A stretch of 64,000 nt of DNA from Pedobacter nutrimenti (GCF_003208655.1 NZ_QKLU01000003.1:571745-635744); one strand, 5' to 3'; numbered from the stretch's first letter, positions 16,727 to 25,530 are shown. Numbers and translations are program-made. The notes: generated by a model not told the origin, from the sequence alone.

Positions 16727-17299
16727 ATGGTTGTTAATGCCGGGTTTGCAGAAACCGAATTGATTTCCCTGCTTAAAGGAGGAGATGAGCAAGCTTATAT
16801 GCAAATCTATGATCATTATGCGCCACCCTTGCTAAATTATGCGGCCTCCAGATTAGCAGATCTACAGGATGCAGAAGACCTGGTGCATGATGTTTTTTTA
16901 AAACTCTGGACCTCCCGGGTACAGGTTAAAGAAATTAAACCCTATCTGTATGCCTTAATGCGCAACCGGATCATTGACTTTGTCCGCAGGAATGCAACCA
17001 GAACAGTGTATTCCAATATGTTGCAGGCACTGGCCAGTGAGCCTGAGTACAATATGGAACAAGAGCTTCATGCAAAAGAACTCGAAAAGATGGTGGAGCA
17101 TGCCCTGGGCCAGTTGCCAGACAGAATGCGGGAAATTTATCTTTTAAACCATAAAGAGCAGCTTGGTATTTCACAGATTTCCAGCTTGTTGAAAATTTCC
17201 GAACAGACGGTGAAAAATCAATTGAGTATGGCACGGAAGCAATTGCGTCAGGCAGCAAAGGACGCTTCCTTACTGGTGATCCTGTATTTGCTGTACTAG
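16727..17299 (+). CDS. ECF sigma factor (FecI-like), first of a tandem pair
   Basis: A 190-residue RNA polymerase sigma factor of the Bacteroidetes FecI-like group. Sigma-2 spans about 10-80 (IYDHYAPPLLNYA, DAEDLVHDVFLKLW) and sigma-4 about 125-175 (LPDRMREIYLLNHKEQ, SEQTVKNQLSMARKQLR). I use the ATG at 16727; the frame also opens at a TTG at 16697. The protein ends in a hydrophobic stretch (ASLLVILYLLY). A second ECF gene follows after about 100 bp, then a fecR gene. Confidence 0.9.
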   Translation: MVVNAGFAETELISLLKGGDEQAYMQIYDHYAPPLLNYAASRLADLQDAEDLVHDVFLKLWTSRVQVKEIKPYLYALMRNRIIDFVRRNATRTVYSNMLQALASEPEYNMEQELHAKELEKMVEHALGQLPDRMREIYLLNHKEQLGISQISSLLKISEQTVKNQLSMARKQLRQAAKDASLLVILYLLY

Positions 17300-17374
17300 C
17301 CAGGCAAAGGCCGTTAAGGCCATTAAATAATAATTTGATAACATAGAGTAAACCTCCATCCTAAACGGGCGGGA

Positions 17375-17382
17375 TATTTTTG
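17375..17382 (+). promoter_or_regulatory. Putative -7 promoter element of the second sigma gene
   Basis: TATTTTTG matches TAnnTTTG exactly, 19 bp before the ATG at 17402. I see no good TTTG element upstream, so this may be an alternative-sigma or weak promoter. Confidence 0.35.
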
Positions 17383-17401
17383 GAGCAAATTTATTTGATC
17401 C

Positions 17402-17986
17402 ATGCAACCGTTTAAAAGTGATTTTGAGGCCGCCAAAGCATTAAAGTGTGGAGACATGCGGGCGCTTGAACATTTTTACAGACAGTATCAGCAGGCCATG
17501 TTTCAATTTTTAAAAGCTTATTGCCGTGATGCATCGGTCGTTACAGAAATGATACAGGATGCCTTTCTCCAGTTGTGGGAAAACAGGGCAAAAATCAATG
17601 AGCAACAAAATGTTAAAAACCTGCTTTTTACCATTTCTAAACATAAAGTTATTGATCAGCTGCGCAAAAGTCAGCAAAGGGAAAAAATCCTTAAACTTAA
17701 ATACAAACCACAAGAGGAAGTATTCAGTACACTGGACCAGGTAATTCTGGCCGATTACCAGCGTTTGCTTTCCAGTGCTTTGATGCAATTGCCCGAACGG
17801 AACAGGGAAGTTTATAGCCTGAGCCGCAATACCCATTTGAGCAATGCCGAAATTTCCAGCCGTCTGAACATCTCGGTGAAAGCAGTTGAAAAGCACATTA
17901 CCAAAACCCTCCGGTTTTTAAAGGTTTTTCTTCAAAAAGAACAGGTCCTGATCTTTTTTTTACTGCTCCATTCTATTTTATTTTAA
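17402..17986 (+). CDS. ECF sigma factor (FecI-like), second of a tandem pair
   Basis: A 194-residue ECF sigma factor. Sigma-2: ALEHFYRQYQQAMFQFLKAY then EMIQDAFLQLWENR; sigma-4: LPERNREVYSLSRNTHLS and ISVKAVEKHITKTLRFLKVF. Like its neighbour it ends in a hydrophobic tail (VLIFFLLLHSILF). It lies 59 bp before fecR, so it is the closer candidate for control by that anti-sigma factor. The two sigma proteins are clearly different sequences, not a recent duplication. Confidence 0.92.
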   Translation: MQPFKSDFEAAKALKCGDMRALEHFYRQYQQAMFQFLKAYCRDASVVTEMIQDAFLQLWENRAKINEQQNVKNLLFTISKHKVIDQLRKSQQREKILKLKYKPQEEVFSTLDQVILADYQRLLSSALMQLPERNREVYSLSRNTHLSNAEISSRLNISVKAVEKHITKTLRFLKVFLQKEQVLIFFLLLHSILF

Positions 17987-18045
17987 AATATTTTATTTCC
18001 GGGGTAGGGTTGAGGTACCACTTGTGCGTATAGCTGGTATATCAC

Positions 18046-19065
18046 ATGAAAACAGATCCTTTTTCCGCAGAAATTATACAAGGTTTTTTTGAAGGGCAGC
18101 TTTCTGAAAAGCAGCACCAGGAAATTTTAACCTGGTTGTCGTCTTTAACAGAACAACAGCAGCAGGAATTTATGGAGAAACACCAGAATTTCCTGGAAAG
18201 TACCCCGATGGATCCTTTGACAGGCGAGCTTCCCGGTTTTCAGGTTATTGAAAAAGAAATTCTCCGGTCTGGAAAAAACCGTCAAAAGTTCAGGTTGTGG
18301 AGCCTGAGTGCTGCGGCAGTATTGCTGTTGTGTTCTGGTTTATGGTTTTTGAGCAATACCGGGAAACAAAGTCCAGTGGTGCTGGTTGTCCGGCAAGCCG
18401 GGGCACAGGTACGAATGCTGCACATCCGTAACGAGCAAGCTCAAATTCAACATGTGGTATTACCGGATTCAAGTACCGTAAACCTTTATCCCGGAGCGAG
18501 CCTGGAATATCCCGAGAATTTTCATCCGGCAAAACGGGAGCTGAAGCTGTCTGGAAAAGCATTTTTTAAGGTCAGACACCAGGTACACCGTCCTTTCAGT
18601 GTAAAAACAGCTGCCATTACAACTGTTGTACTGGGGACCTCTTTCTGGATAGATGCGCCGCTCAATCTGGGTACAGTTAGCGTAAAAGTGAAAACCGGAA
18701 AAGTAGGGGTGGTTCATCGTCAGCAAACTTTATTTCTGCTGCCTTTAGATCAGGCCACCTTCAACCCTGTTAAGGGGACTTTGTTAAGTGTTAAACGGGC
18801 GGTGGTTAAACCTGTTAAAGCAATAGGGCAACCACTGTCTGAAGCCCTTGTATTTAATGGAACGCCACTGGAACAAGTGGTAAAAGTATTAAATGAAAGT
18901 TTTAAGCAACACATCGTATTACAGGAAAATGTAAATGCGCAGTTTCCAATTAGCCTGAACACCAGAGGAAAAACCTTAAAAGAAATTTTAGAAGAAATTA
19001 AATCACAAACTCCAGTTAAATATGAAATAACCAGGCATCAGATCAACATCAGTAAACAAGAATAG
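18046..19065 (+). CDS. FecR-family anti-sigma factor
   Basis: Inner-membrane regulator of 339 residues. Cytoplasmic sigma-binding part 1-80 (IIQGFFEGQLSEKQHQEILT); one transmembrane helix about 84-102 (LWSLSAAAVLLLCSGLWFL); periplasmic FecR domain about 130-240 (VVLPDSSTVNLYPGASLEYP, FFKVRHQVHRPFSVKT); then DUF4974 about 262-337 (LVFNGTPLEQVVKVLNESF, GKTLKEILEEI), which resembles an STN fold. It should hold one of the two upstream sigma factors until a receptor signals. The nearest receptor, downstream, has no STN domain. Confidence 0.92.
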   Translation: MKTDPFSAEIIQGFFEGQLSEKQHQEILTWLSSLTEQQQQEFMEKHQNFLESTPMDPLTGELPGFQVIEKEILRSGKNRQKFRLWSLSAAAVLLLCSGLWFLSNTGKQSPVVLVVRQAGAQVRMLHIRNEQAQIQHVVLPDSSTVNLYPGASLEYPENFHPAKRELKLSGKAFFKVRHQVHRPFSVKTAAITTVVLGTSFWIDAPLNLGTVSVKVKTGKVGVVHRQQTLFLLPLDQATFNPVKGTLLSVKRAVVKPVKAIGQPLSEALVFNGTPLEQVVKVLNESFKQHIVLQENVNAQFPISLNTRGKTLKEILEEIKSQTPVKYEITRHQINISKQE

Positions 19066-19073
19066 AAAAAAGA

Positions 19074-19104
19074 GTTCCACAAGTGGGACGAGCACTCGTG
19101 GAAC
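19074..19104 (+). other. Hairpin in the leader of the Oar-like receptor gene
   Basis: GTTCCACAAGTG pairs with CACTCGTGGAAC (11 of 12) around a 7-base loop, 9 bp after the fecR stop and 54 bp before the receptor ATG. With no T run it is not a clear terminator; it may stabilise or process the message between the two genes. Confidence 0.4.
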
Positions 19105-19158
19105 CGGAAACCCTTAAAACCAGGTCTTAAAGGCCTCCTTATTTAAAAAAACTAAAAT

Positions 19159-22100
19159 ATGAAAAAAAAATCTACATCAGTCAATTGTATCTTCAGATTT
19201 GCTGCTGCATGGCTTTTGTTCGGTATGCTGTTGTTTGCCCAAAATGCCTCGCGGGCACAGGGCACAACTTCTTCTGGTATTAAAGGTTATGTTTTTAACA
19301 ACCAGAATCAGCCCCTGGCCGGGGCAAGTGTAAGCGCAACTTATTTACCAACCAATGCCCGTTTTGTGGCAATGGTAACAGAAAAAGGCGCTTTTAACCT
19401 GCAGAATTTACCTGTAGGCGGACCTTATACCATTGAAGTGAGCCATGTGGGCAACCGGAAATATACAGAAAACGGGGTTTCATTACCTCTTGGGCAAGTT
19501 TACGCCATGAAAGTATTTCTGGACAGCGAAAATCAGCAGCTGAACACGGTGGAAGTCCGCAGTACAAAAGCAGGCTCTTCACGGAACTTGTCTAAAACCG
19601 GAGCTTCTAAAAACATCAGCCGGACAGATATAGACCGTTATCCTTCACTTAACCGTTCGCTTTCTGATTATACCCGTTTTACCCCACAGTCCTCCGGATT
19701 GTCTTTTGGAGGCCGCAACAACCGTTACAACAACATTCAGATTGATGGATCGCAGAACAATGACATTATGGGTTATGGTGTAGGTGGAGGAACAACCACC
19801 GGCGCACCAGGAGGGCAGGCCGGAACACAGCCCATCAGTTTGGATGCCATTGATGAAATTCAGGTTGTACTGGCGCCCTTTGATGTAAAACAAGGCAGTT
19901 TTACGGGTGCGGGAATCAATGCGGTAACCCGCCGGGGAAGCAATACAATAAGCGGATCGGTGTACGGTTATGGAAAAAACCAAAACCTGGTTGGCAAAAG
20001 CCCCGATCCGACCCGTAGCCGCTACAACGATTTTACAGATTACCAGTACGGCTTCAGGCTGGGAGGACCCATTCTGAAAGATAAACTGTTTTATTTTGTC
20101 AATGCAGAGATCAGCAGAAGAAACGAGCCCCTGCTTTACAAAGCCAACAGAAATACCGGGGCCTCAGATGAGTCGCTGATTTCAGCGACAACAGCCCAGC
20201 AGATTTCCGATTACCTGAAAACAAACTACAATTACGATGCAGGTAAATTTGATGACATCAGCAAGAAAACCAACAGTGAGAAGTTTTTTGTACGCCTGGA
20301 CTACCTGATCAACAATAAAAACCGGTTGACCCTGCGGCATAATTACGTACACGGTATCCGTGATGACATCAGCAACGGGATCAATGCCTTAAGATTTGAA
20401 AACAACAAATACATTCAGACCAGCACCACAAACATCACCGTGGCCGAGCTGAATACCTACTTTTCCAATAATGTAGTAAACAATTTAATTGTTGGCTATT
20501 CCAGTGTTAGGGATAACCGCGAAATACCGGGAAGCCCTTTTCCGCAGATTACCATACAACTGGGGGCTTCCGGAACCGTAACGGCAGGAACAGAGGGCTA
20601 TTCGCCCTCTGCAAAACAGAAACAGGATTTGTTTCAGCTGACCGATAACCTGGATGTGATTCACAATGACCATCATTTTACTTTTGGTACCCAAAATGAG
20701 TTTTTCAGATTTGATAACCTGTTTATCCAGAACATTTGGGGAAATTACACCTACAGCAGCCTGGCTTCATTTCTGGGCAATCAGGCGCCATCTATTTACC
20801 AGCTCACTTATTCAAAAATCCCGGATGTTAAAGTTCCAACCTCTATTTTCAGGGCCATGCAGCTTGGTTTTTATGCACAGGATGAATATACTGTGCTGGA
20901 AGGCTTAAAAGTAACCGGAGGCTTAAGGGTGGACATCCCTGTTTTTCTGGATAAGCCCCTGGCCAACCCTCAGTTTGCAGCTTCTTTCCAGTCCCAGGGT
21001 TTAACAACCGATACCAAACCGAAGTCCCAGCTGCTGTTTTCACCAAGACTGGGCTTTAACTGGGATGTATTTAAAAATGGCCAAACAGTTTTAAGGGGCG
21101 GTTCGGGGATTTTTACCGGAAGACTGCCTTATGTATGGCTTGGAAATGCTTACAACAACTCGGGTGCCGATTTGGGCCGGATCAATGCAACCGGTACCGC
21201 TACAGCACCCATCCGGTTAAGCGGCGATGTGAACAACCAGCCCCGGACCCAAACGGTAGCAACCTCTGAAATTGACCTTACAGACCGGAACTTTAAAATG
21301 CCACAGGTATGGCGTTCTAACCTGGCTGTGGATCAGCAACTGGGCTGGGGTATTGTTGGAACATTAGAAGCCATTTATGGAAAAGAGCTTAATGCACCCT
21401 ACATCCAGGATTTAAACCTGGTGCAGCCTACAGCAAAACTGGACGGAGATGGAAGGGATTTTTATCCTGCAGGTACGGCCCGTTTAAAATACCCTGAATA
21501 TACCAATGTGTTTTTACTGACCAATACCAATAAAGGCTATCAGTATAGTTTTACTGCACAATTGCAGCGTAATGTAGCCAAAGGTATTTCGGGTTCCATT
21601 GCCTATACCTATGCCCATTCCAAAGACATTTCGAGTATGAACTCGACCATTGCTTCTACAAATTTCAGGAACAATACGGTTACCAATAATCCAAATAACC
21701 CAGGACTGACTTTTTCAGACTGGAACCTGGACCACAGGATTATCGGAACCCTTTCTTATCGCTTTGAATATCTGGGGCACCTGGCAACAACCATTGGCCT
21801 GGTCTATAACGGGCAATCGGGTTTACCCTATACCTACAGACTTAATTCCGATATCAATAACGATGGGCAAGCCCAAAACGATGCCATGTATATCCCAAAA
21901 AGGGAAAATGATATTGTATTGCTTCCAACCAATGCCCAGGATACCCGTACCCCCGCACAGATTTATGAGCAGTTGAATGCCTTTATTGATCAGGACCCTT
22001 ACCTGAGCAAGCACCGTGGAGAATTTGCAGAAAGAAACGGAGCAAGAACACCGTGGTCACATATTTTTGACCTTCACCTTGCCCAGGATTTTTTCATCAA

Positions 22101-22386
22101 CAGGGGGGGTAAAAGGCATAACCTGCAAATTACTTTCGATGTATTTAATGTGGGCAACCTGCTGAATAAAAACTGGGGGCTAATTAAACTGCCTTCTATC
22201 ACCACGGCACAATTGCCTGCGACTTTGAGCGGTTCAATTTTAACCTTCAGAGGATTTGAAAACCCTGCAACCTCCGGTGGCCGGTCCAGGGCAACCTATA
22301 GTTATACCCCGGTTAACGGTTCTTTTGTCAATGCCCCATTCGATTCCAGATGGAGAGGACAAATTGGTCTTCGGTACAGTTTCTAA
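19159..22386 (+). CDS. Oar-like TonB-dependent receptor
   Basis: Outer-membrane protein of 1075 residues. Signal peptide 1-34 (cut near SRAQ); CarboxypepD_reg-like domain about 38-125 (GIKGYVFNNQNQPLAGAS); plug about 150-260 with FGGRNNRYNNIQIDGSQNND and a Gly-rich GVGGGTTTGAPGGQAGTQ; long barrel ending RWRGQIGLRYSF. This order matches Oar/OmpA-related TonB proteins. No STN domain precedes the first module. It lies 93 bp after fecR and is closed by a strong terminator. Many relatives export or import large cargo; the substrate here is unknown. Confidence 0.92.
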   Translation: MKKKSTSVNCIFRFAAAWLLFGMLLFAQNASRAQGTTSSGIKGYVFNNQNQPLAGASVSATYLPTNARFVAMVTEKGAFNLQNLPVGGPYTIEVSHVGNRKYTENGVSLPLGQVYAMKVFLDSENQQLNTVEVRSTKAGSSRNLSKTGASKNISRTDIDRYPSLNRSLSDYTRFTPQSSGLSFGGRNNRYNNIQIDGSQNNDIMGYGVGGGTTTGAPGGQAGTQPISLDAIDEIQVVLAPFDVKQGSFTGAGINAVTRRGSNTISGSVYGYGKNQNLVGKSPDPTRSRYNDFTDYQYGFRLGGPILKDKLFYFVNAEISRRNEPLLYKANRNTGASDESLISATTAQQISDYLKTNYNYDAGKFDDISKKTNSEKFFVRLDYLINNKNRLTLRHNYVHGIRDDISNGINALRFENNKYIQTSTTNITVAELNTYFSNNVVNNLIVGYSSVRDNREIPGSPFPQITIQLGASGTVTAGTEGYSPSAKQKQDLFQLTDNLDVIHNDHHFTFGTQNEFFRFDNLFIQNIWGNYTYSSLASFLGNQAPSIYQLTYSKIPDVKVPTSIFRAMQLGFYAQDEYTVLEGLKVTGGLRVDIPVFLDKPLANPQFAASFQSQGLTTDTKPKSQLLFSPRLGFNWDVFKNGQTVLRGGSGIFTGRLPYVWLGNAYNNSGADLGRINATGTATAPIRLSGDVNNQPRTQTVATSEIDLTDRNFKMPQVWRSNLAVDQQLGWGIVGTLEAIYGKELNAPYIQDLNLVQPTAKLDGDGRDFYPAGTARLKYPEYTNVFLLTNTNKGYQYSFTAQLQRNVAKGISGSIAYTYAHSKDISSMNSTIASTNFRNNTVTNNPNNPGLTFSDWNLDHRIIGTLSYRFEYLGHLATTIGLVYNGQSGLPYTYRLNSDINNDGQAQNDAMYIPKRENDIVLLPTNAQDTRTPAQIYEQLNAFIDQDPYLSKHRGEFAERNGARTPWSHIFDLHLAQDFFINRGGKRHNLQITFDVFNVGNLLNKNWGLIKLPSITTAQLPATLSGSILTFRGFENPATSGGRSRATYSYTPVNGSFVNAPFDSRWRGQIGLRYSF

Positions 22387-22390
22387 GGTC

Positions 22391-22433
22391 AACAGGTTTC
22401 ATGGAGCCAGCTGCTTCATGAAACCTGTTTTTT
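22391..22433. terminator. Rho-independent terminator
   Basis: Perfect 13 bp stem AACAGGTTTCATG / CATGAAACCTGTT with a 13-base loop, followed by a T run. It closes the receptor gene and lies 4 bp from the end of the convergent serine hydrolase gene. Confidence 0.92.
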
Positions 22434-22436
22434 GTT

Positions 22437-23591
22437 TTAATGGTCCAGGTGCCCCAACCAGCTAAAGGGCGAATATTGATCCCCGATACAAGCTTTAGAA
22501 ATCTGTGCAGAAACGGATTCGAAATTTTCACTGTTGCTGAGCAGTACCACTGCAATCCCTTTGGCAGGAAAAGCAACAAAATAATTCTGATTGGCTTCGC
22601 CATGACCGGTATGGAAAAAGCCCAAACCGGCATTGCTTTGAAAAAGTCCAGTGCCCAATCCCCAGGCCAAATGAATTTTATCGTTGTCATGGGTCAAACT
22701 GTCTTTTAACGGCCCAAATCCACGTTTACTTTTTACCTCAATCTGGGCAGAAAGCATTTGCGCATATAGCCTGTGGGATAAACCTTTTTGCAGCATCAGT
22801 TGACTTATAAATTTGGCATAATCAGCCGCTGTTGTGCTCATAGAACCTGCGGCACGGCTTTCCGACCTTCTTTCAGAACCATAAACCTTTCCGTCTTTGT
22901 AATAGGCAATTGAATAATTATTTTCAAATGCAGTATCCCAGACCATAGCGGTATGCTCCATGTGCAGGGGGCCAAAAACTTCTTCTTTAGCCAGTTGCTG
23001 CAAGTCTTTGCCCGTGTATTCTTCTATCATAAAACCAAGAAGGTTTAAACCTTCATTAGAATAATAGAATTTTTCTCCCGGAGGGGCAATCAGGTTTACC
23101 TTACCCCGGTACAATCCCCGGAGCACCGGTAAACCAGCACTGTGGCTTAAGAGCATTCGGGGGGTGATTTTATTAAATGCTGTAGCGTCATCACCCAGGT
23201 CTTTCCATTTAGGGTACTGACCAATGGCTTTAGGAAGGTAATGTTGCAGGGGAACATCCAGATCAAAAATACCTTTATCGACCAAACGCAAAAAAAGATA
23301 GGCACTTAGGGTTTTGGTTAGCGATGCCGCATACATGACCGTATTGTTTTCTATAGGCTGTTGCTTTTCTATGTTCCGGTAGCCGAAATTTCCAGTCCAG
23401 ACCGTTTGATTGTTGTTAATAATGGCGACCTGCAAACCAGCTATTTTTGCACTGTCTACAAGGTAAGCCAACCGTTTTTTTAATGCATTTATGGAAATGG
23501 TTTTGCCATTTAATTGTTCAACTGTTTTAGTTTCTTGTGCGTTAGTGCTTAAATAAAGACAGCTGATCAGAATGATAATTAATTTTTTCAT
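22437..23591 (-). CDS. Serine hydrolase, class C beta-lactamase family
   Basis: Exported penicillin-binding-protein-like hydrolase of 384 residues. Signal peptide 1-18; active-site Ser90-Leu-Thr-Lys93 (AASLTKTLSAYLF); Tyr177-Ser-Asn179; and a late HTGHGEA in place of the Lys-Thr-Gly box. This family includes beta-lactamases, esterases and D-aminopeptidases, and the motifs alone do not choose among them. Resistance should not be assumed. It is a single gene with a promoter region to its right. A second, different member is at 40350. Confidence 0.85.
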   Translation of the reverse strand: MKKLIIILISCLYLSTNAQETKTVEQLNGKTISINALKKRLAYLVDSAKIAGLQVAIINNNQTVWTGNFGYRNIEKQQPIENNTVMYAASLTKTLSAYLFLRLVDKGIFDLDVPLQHYLPKAIGQYPKWKDLGDDATAFNKITPRMLLSHSAGLPVLRGLYRGKVNLIAPPGEKFYYSNEGLNLLGFMIEEYTGKDLQQLAKEEVFGPLHMEHTAMVWDTAFENNYSIAYYKDGKVYGSERRSESRAAGSMSTTAADYAKFISQLMLQKGLSHRLYAQMLSAQIEVKSKRGFGPLKDSLTHDNDKIHLAWGLGTGLFQSNAGLGFFHTGHGEANQNYFVAFPAKGIAVVLLSNSENFESVSAQISKACIGDQYSPFSWLGHLDH

Positions 23592-23712
23592 GACTTGTTT
23601 TTTTTACCAAATCTCTGACGAAATTAAAAAGCATACAACGACACCTTTGCGTCACCTGCACGACAAATTGGCCTTAAAACAGACTTAAAGTTGGTTTTTT
23701 GAAAATCCGGCC

Positions 23713-24273
23713 TTAAATTTTAAAAAAAGTATAAGAAAAAGGATACTTCACCTGTTGCAAATTCACCGAGCGGAATAAGTTGATCAAAGTCATGAGCACC
23801 ATAAAAGCATAGATCAGAACGGTGAGTGGAAAACCAACAGGAAAATAATAAATCATTAAGACAATAGACGGAAAAAAAAGAATGGTCATGGTGAGGTGAA
23901 AGTTGAGCACCTGTTTGGCCTGCAAATCGGAATCGGGGTTTTCATCTTTTTTCAGGAGCCACAAAACAAAGGGGAGGATGATGTTTAAAATGGGGAGTCC
24001 CAGACCGATAAGCGCCAGCAAATGAAAAAGCGGAATGACCGACGAGGGTTTTGTTTTTTCTTTAGGATCTGAATTCCCTTCAGGGGCATCCATTAAAAGT
24101 TCAGTTTCAACATCCAGACAGCTGGCCAGCATTTTAAGGGTTTGGATGTGCGGAACTACGGCACCCTTTTCAATACGCTGAATTGTTCTTGTGGTTACAC
24201 CGGATAATTCTGCCAGTTGTTCCTGGGTCAGACCTTTTTTCCGGCGGTAAACAGCAAGTTTCGATGAGGGCAT
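23713..24273 (-). CDS. XRE-type HTH fused to DUF4870 membrane domain
   Basis: A 186-residue protein: residues 1-60 are a Cro/CI-type helix-turn-helix (YRRKKGLTQEQLAELSGVTT, RTIQRIEKGAVVPHIQTLK), then an acidic linker, then three or four hydrophobic helices about 78-175 typical of DUF4870 (LHxx..VLPFVLWLLKKD, DLQAKQVLNFHLTM). A DNA-binding head on a membrane anchor suggests a membrane-tethered regulator; its signal and targets are unknown. This fusion is common in Bacteroidetes. Confidence 0.88.
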   Translation of the reverse strand: MPSSKLAVYRRKKGLTQEQLAELSGVTTRTIQRIEKGAVVPHIQTLKMLASCLDVETELLMDAPEGNSDPKEKTKPSSVIPLFHLLALIGLGLPILNIILPFVLWLLKKDENPDSDLQAKQVLNFHLTMTILFFPSIVLMIYYFPVGFPLTVLIYAFMVLMTLINLFRSVNLQQVKYPFSYTFFKI

Positions 24274-24340
24274 AATTCATTTGTTTCTACTAAATTCGAA
24301 AAAATATCTGATAATCCCATTGAAACCTGTTGCTGGTATT

Positions 24341-24550
24341 TTATCCCGATATGGATAAATAATATTCCAGCGGATCTGTTTCCTTTACCTGTAGGGGACC
24401 ATACTCTGCTGCTTTTATTTGATGTGGCCAATTGCAGGTCATGACCTGATCGGATAAGTGTAATTCCGCAATGCGGCGTTTTTTAAAATAGGGGGTGCCA
24501 TTTGGGGCAAACTCAATATCAATGGCAAATTGTTCTGTAGGGTTTTTCAT
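24341..24550 (-). CDS. Small hypothetical protein
   Basis: A 69-residue soluble protein (MKNPTEQFAIDIEFAPNGTP, then PYFKKRRIAELHLSDQV, ending DPLEYYLSISG). Composition looks like real coding sequence. It starts at ATG and sits 67 bp upstream of the XRE-DUF4870 gene on the same strand, so the two may be co-transcribed. No domain recognised. Confidence 0.5.
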   Translation of the reverse strand: MKNPTEQFAIDIEFAPNGTPYFKKRRIAELHLSDQVMTCNWPHQIKAAEYGPLQVKETDPLEYYLSISG

Positions 24551-24571
24551 GAGATCTTCGTTTTAAATTGT

Positions 24572-24595
24572 CAAGCCGGCTAACAAGCCGGCTAA
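24572..24595. repeat. 12 bp tandem repeat with two AGCCGGCT palindromes
   Basis: CAAGCCGGCTAA occurs twice in direct contact. Each copy holds the palindrome AGCCGGCT, and the two can also pair with each other as an 8 bp stem with an AACA loop. The block is 22 bp before the start of the small minus-strand gene, a position suited to an operator or a leader hairpin. Confidence 0.5.
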
Positions 24596-24707
24596 TAAAC
24601 TGATACAAATATACCCTGCGGAAAAGCCTGTCCGTTTACAGGAATCAAAGGAATACTTGCGAAATTCAAACAATGTGAAAATAAAGAGCAGTGTCTTTAG
24701 TTAGGAG

Positions 24708-24935
24708 TATAACCTGAAAGATCATTTGGGCAATGAAAAGGTAAGTTTTTTATAAGAACCCTTCAATATAGCTAACGAAAGTTTTGCAACGTGATGATTA
24801 TTGTGCGTTCGGAAAATAAGCCATTGTGAAACCGGGGACAAACAAATATCTTTATTACGGCAAGGAATTGCAAAAGGAAAAGGGACAGCTGAATTGTGAT
24901 CCAAGGTTTTATGACGTGGTAATACTTTGTAGTTT
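24708..24935 (+). pseudogene. Decayed Rhs core fragment 1
   Basis: Rhs/YD-repeat core motifs survive in broken frames: YNLKDHLGNEKVSF at 24708, VLQRDDYCAFG at 24781, then NKYLYYGKELQKEKGQLN and PRFYDVV at 24840-24920. Intact Rhs cores read DHLGN..., QRDDYYAFG, KYLYNGKELQ and ARFYDP, in this order. Stops and a frame change between blocks show it is dead. Nothing upstream to 24600 looks like the rest of the gene, so only the end of the core remains. The stretch 24551-25074 has no other gene. Confidence 0.8.
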
Positions 24936-25074
24936 TCAGGGGTCGTTAGGGGGTAGGCGAAATGATAAACCGAAAATCCCAAAAACAAGTTTTATTCTAT
25001 TGTATAGAACTCCAGGCCGGGTAAAAGCAGAGGAATACAATTATACCGATAATTAAGCCCATAAAAATAAGAAG

Positions 25075-25530
25075 ATGAGGAGATTATTCATTATTTGTAC
25101 TGTGCTGTGTATTTCAACAAATATTCTTTATGCTCAGAGTAAAACAATTAAGGGAAGGATAGTTGATGATCATTTGGAAACTTTAGCCTATGTATCAATT
25201 GTCATTAATGATACAGTTAAAGTTGGTAAAACAGATTTAAATGGCTTTTTTCAAATAGATGTCCCTATTTCAGTGAAAAAAATATCATTTGAATCTGTTG
25301 GATTAGATAAAGCAACTATAAAACTTGCAGATAAATGTAATGAAGTGGAGGTTGTAATGATGCTAAGGGGTACTTACGATTTTATAACGATTAAGAGAGT
25401 AGATAACCTTCGAAGGAAAACATTCATGAAACTTCCCAAATTACATAAGGAAGCATTTGAGAAAGGTATATTCAAAACGGATAAAGCTTGTTATGTACAG
25501 GAGTTTACCCCTTACAGCAAAAAAATATAA
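25075..25530 (+). CDS. Small exported protein with carboxypeptidase-like regulatory domain
   Basis: A 151-residue protein with signal peptide (cut near LYAQ), then a CarboxypepD_reg-like Ig fold about 24-95 (KTIKGRIVDDHLETLAYVSI, GKTDLNGFFQIDVP). The basic C-terminal third (DNLRRKTFMKLPKLHKEAF) is of no known family. It lies between two decayed Rhs core fragments in AT-rich DNA, so it may be tip-associated cargo or an immunity gene, but nothing in the sequence proves that. Confidence 0.6.
   Translation: MRRLFIICTVLCISTNILYAQSKTIKGRIVDDHLETLAYVSIVINDTVKVGKTDLNGFFQIDVPISVKKISFESVGLDKATIKLADKCNEVEVVMMLRGTYDFITIKRVDNLRRKTFMKLPKLHKEAFEKGIFKTDKACYVQEFTPYSKKI

Noticed and set aside
22437..23591. 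True beta-lactamase resistance gene
   Set aside because: SLTK and YSN fit the whole family; the third motif is not the usual Lys-Thr-Gly, so drug resistance cannot be claimed.
24826..25056. 76-residue plus-strand frame as a gene
   Set aside because: Its readable part is Rhs core (KYLYYGKELQ, PRFYD) continued into noise; it is part of a dead gene.
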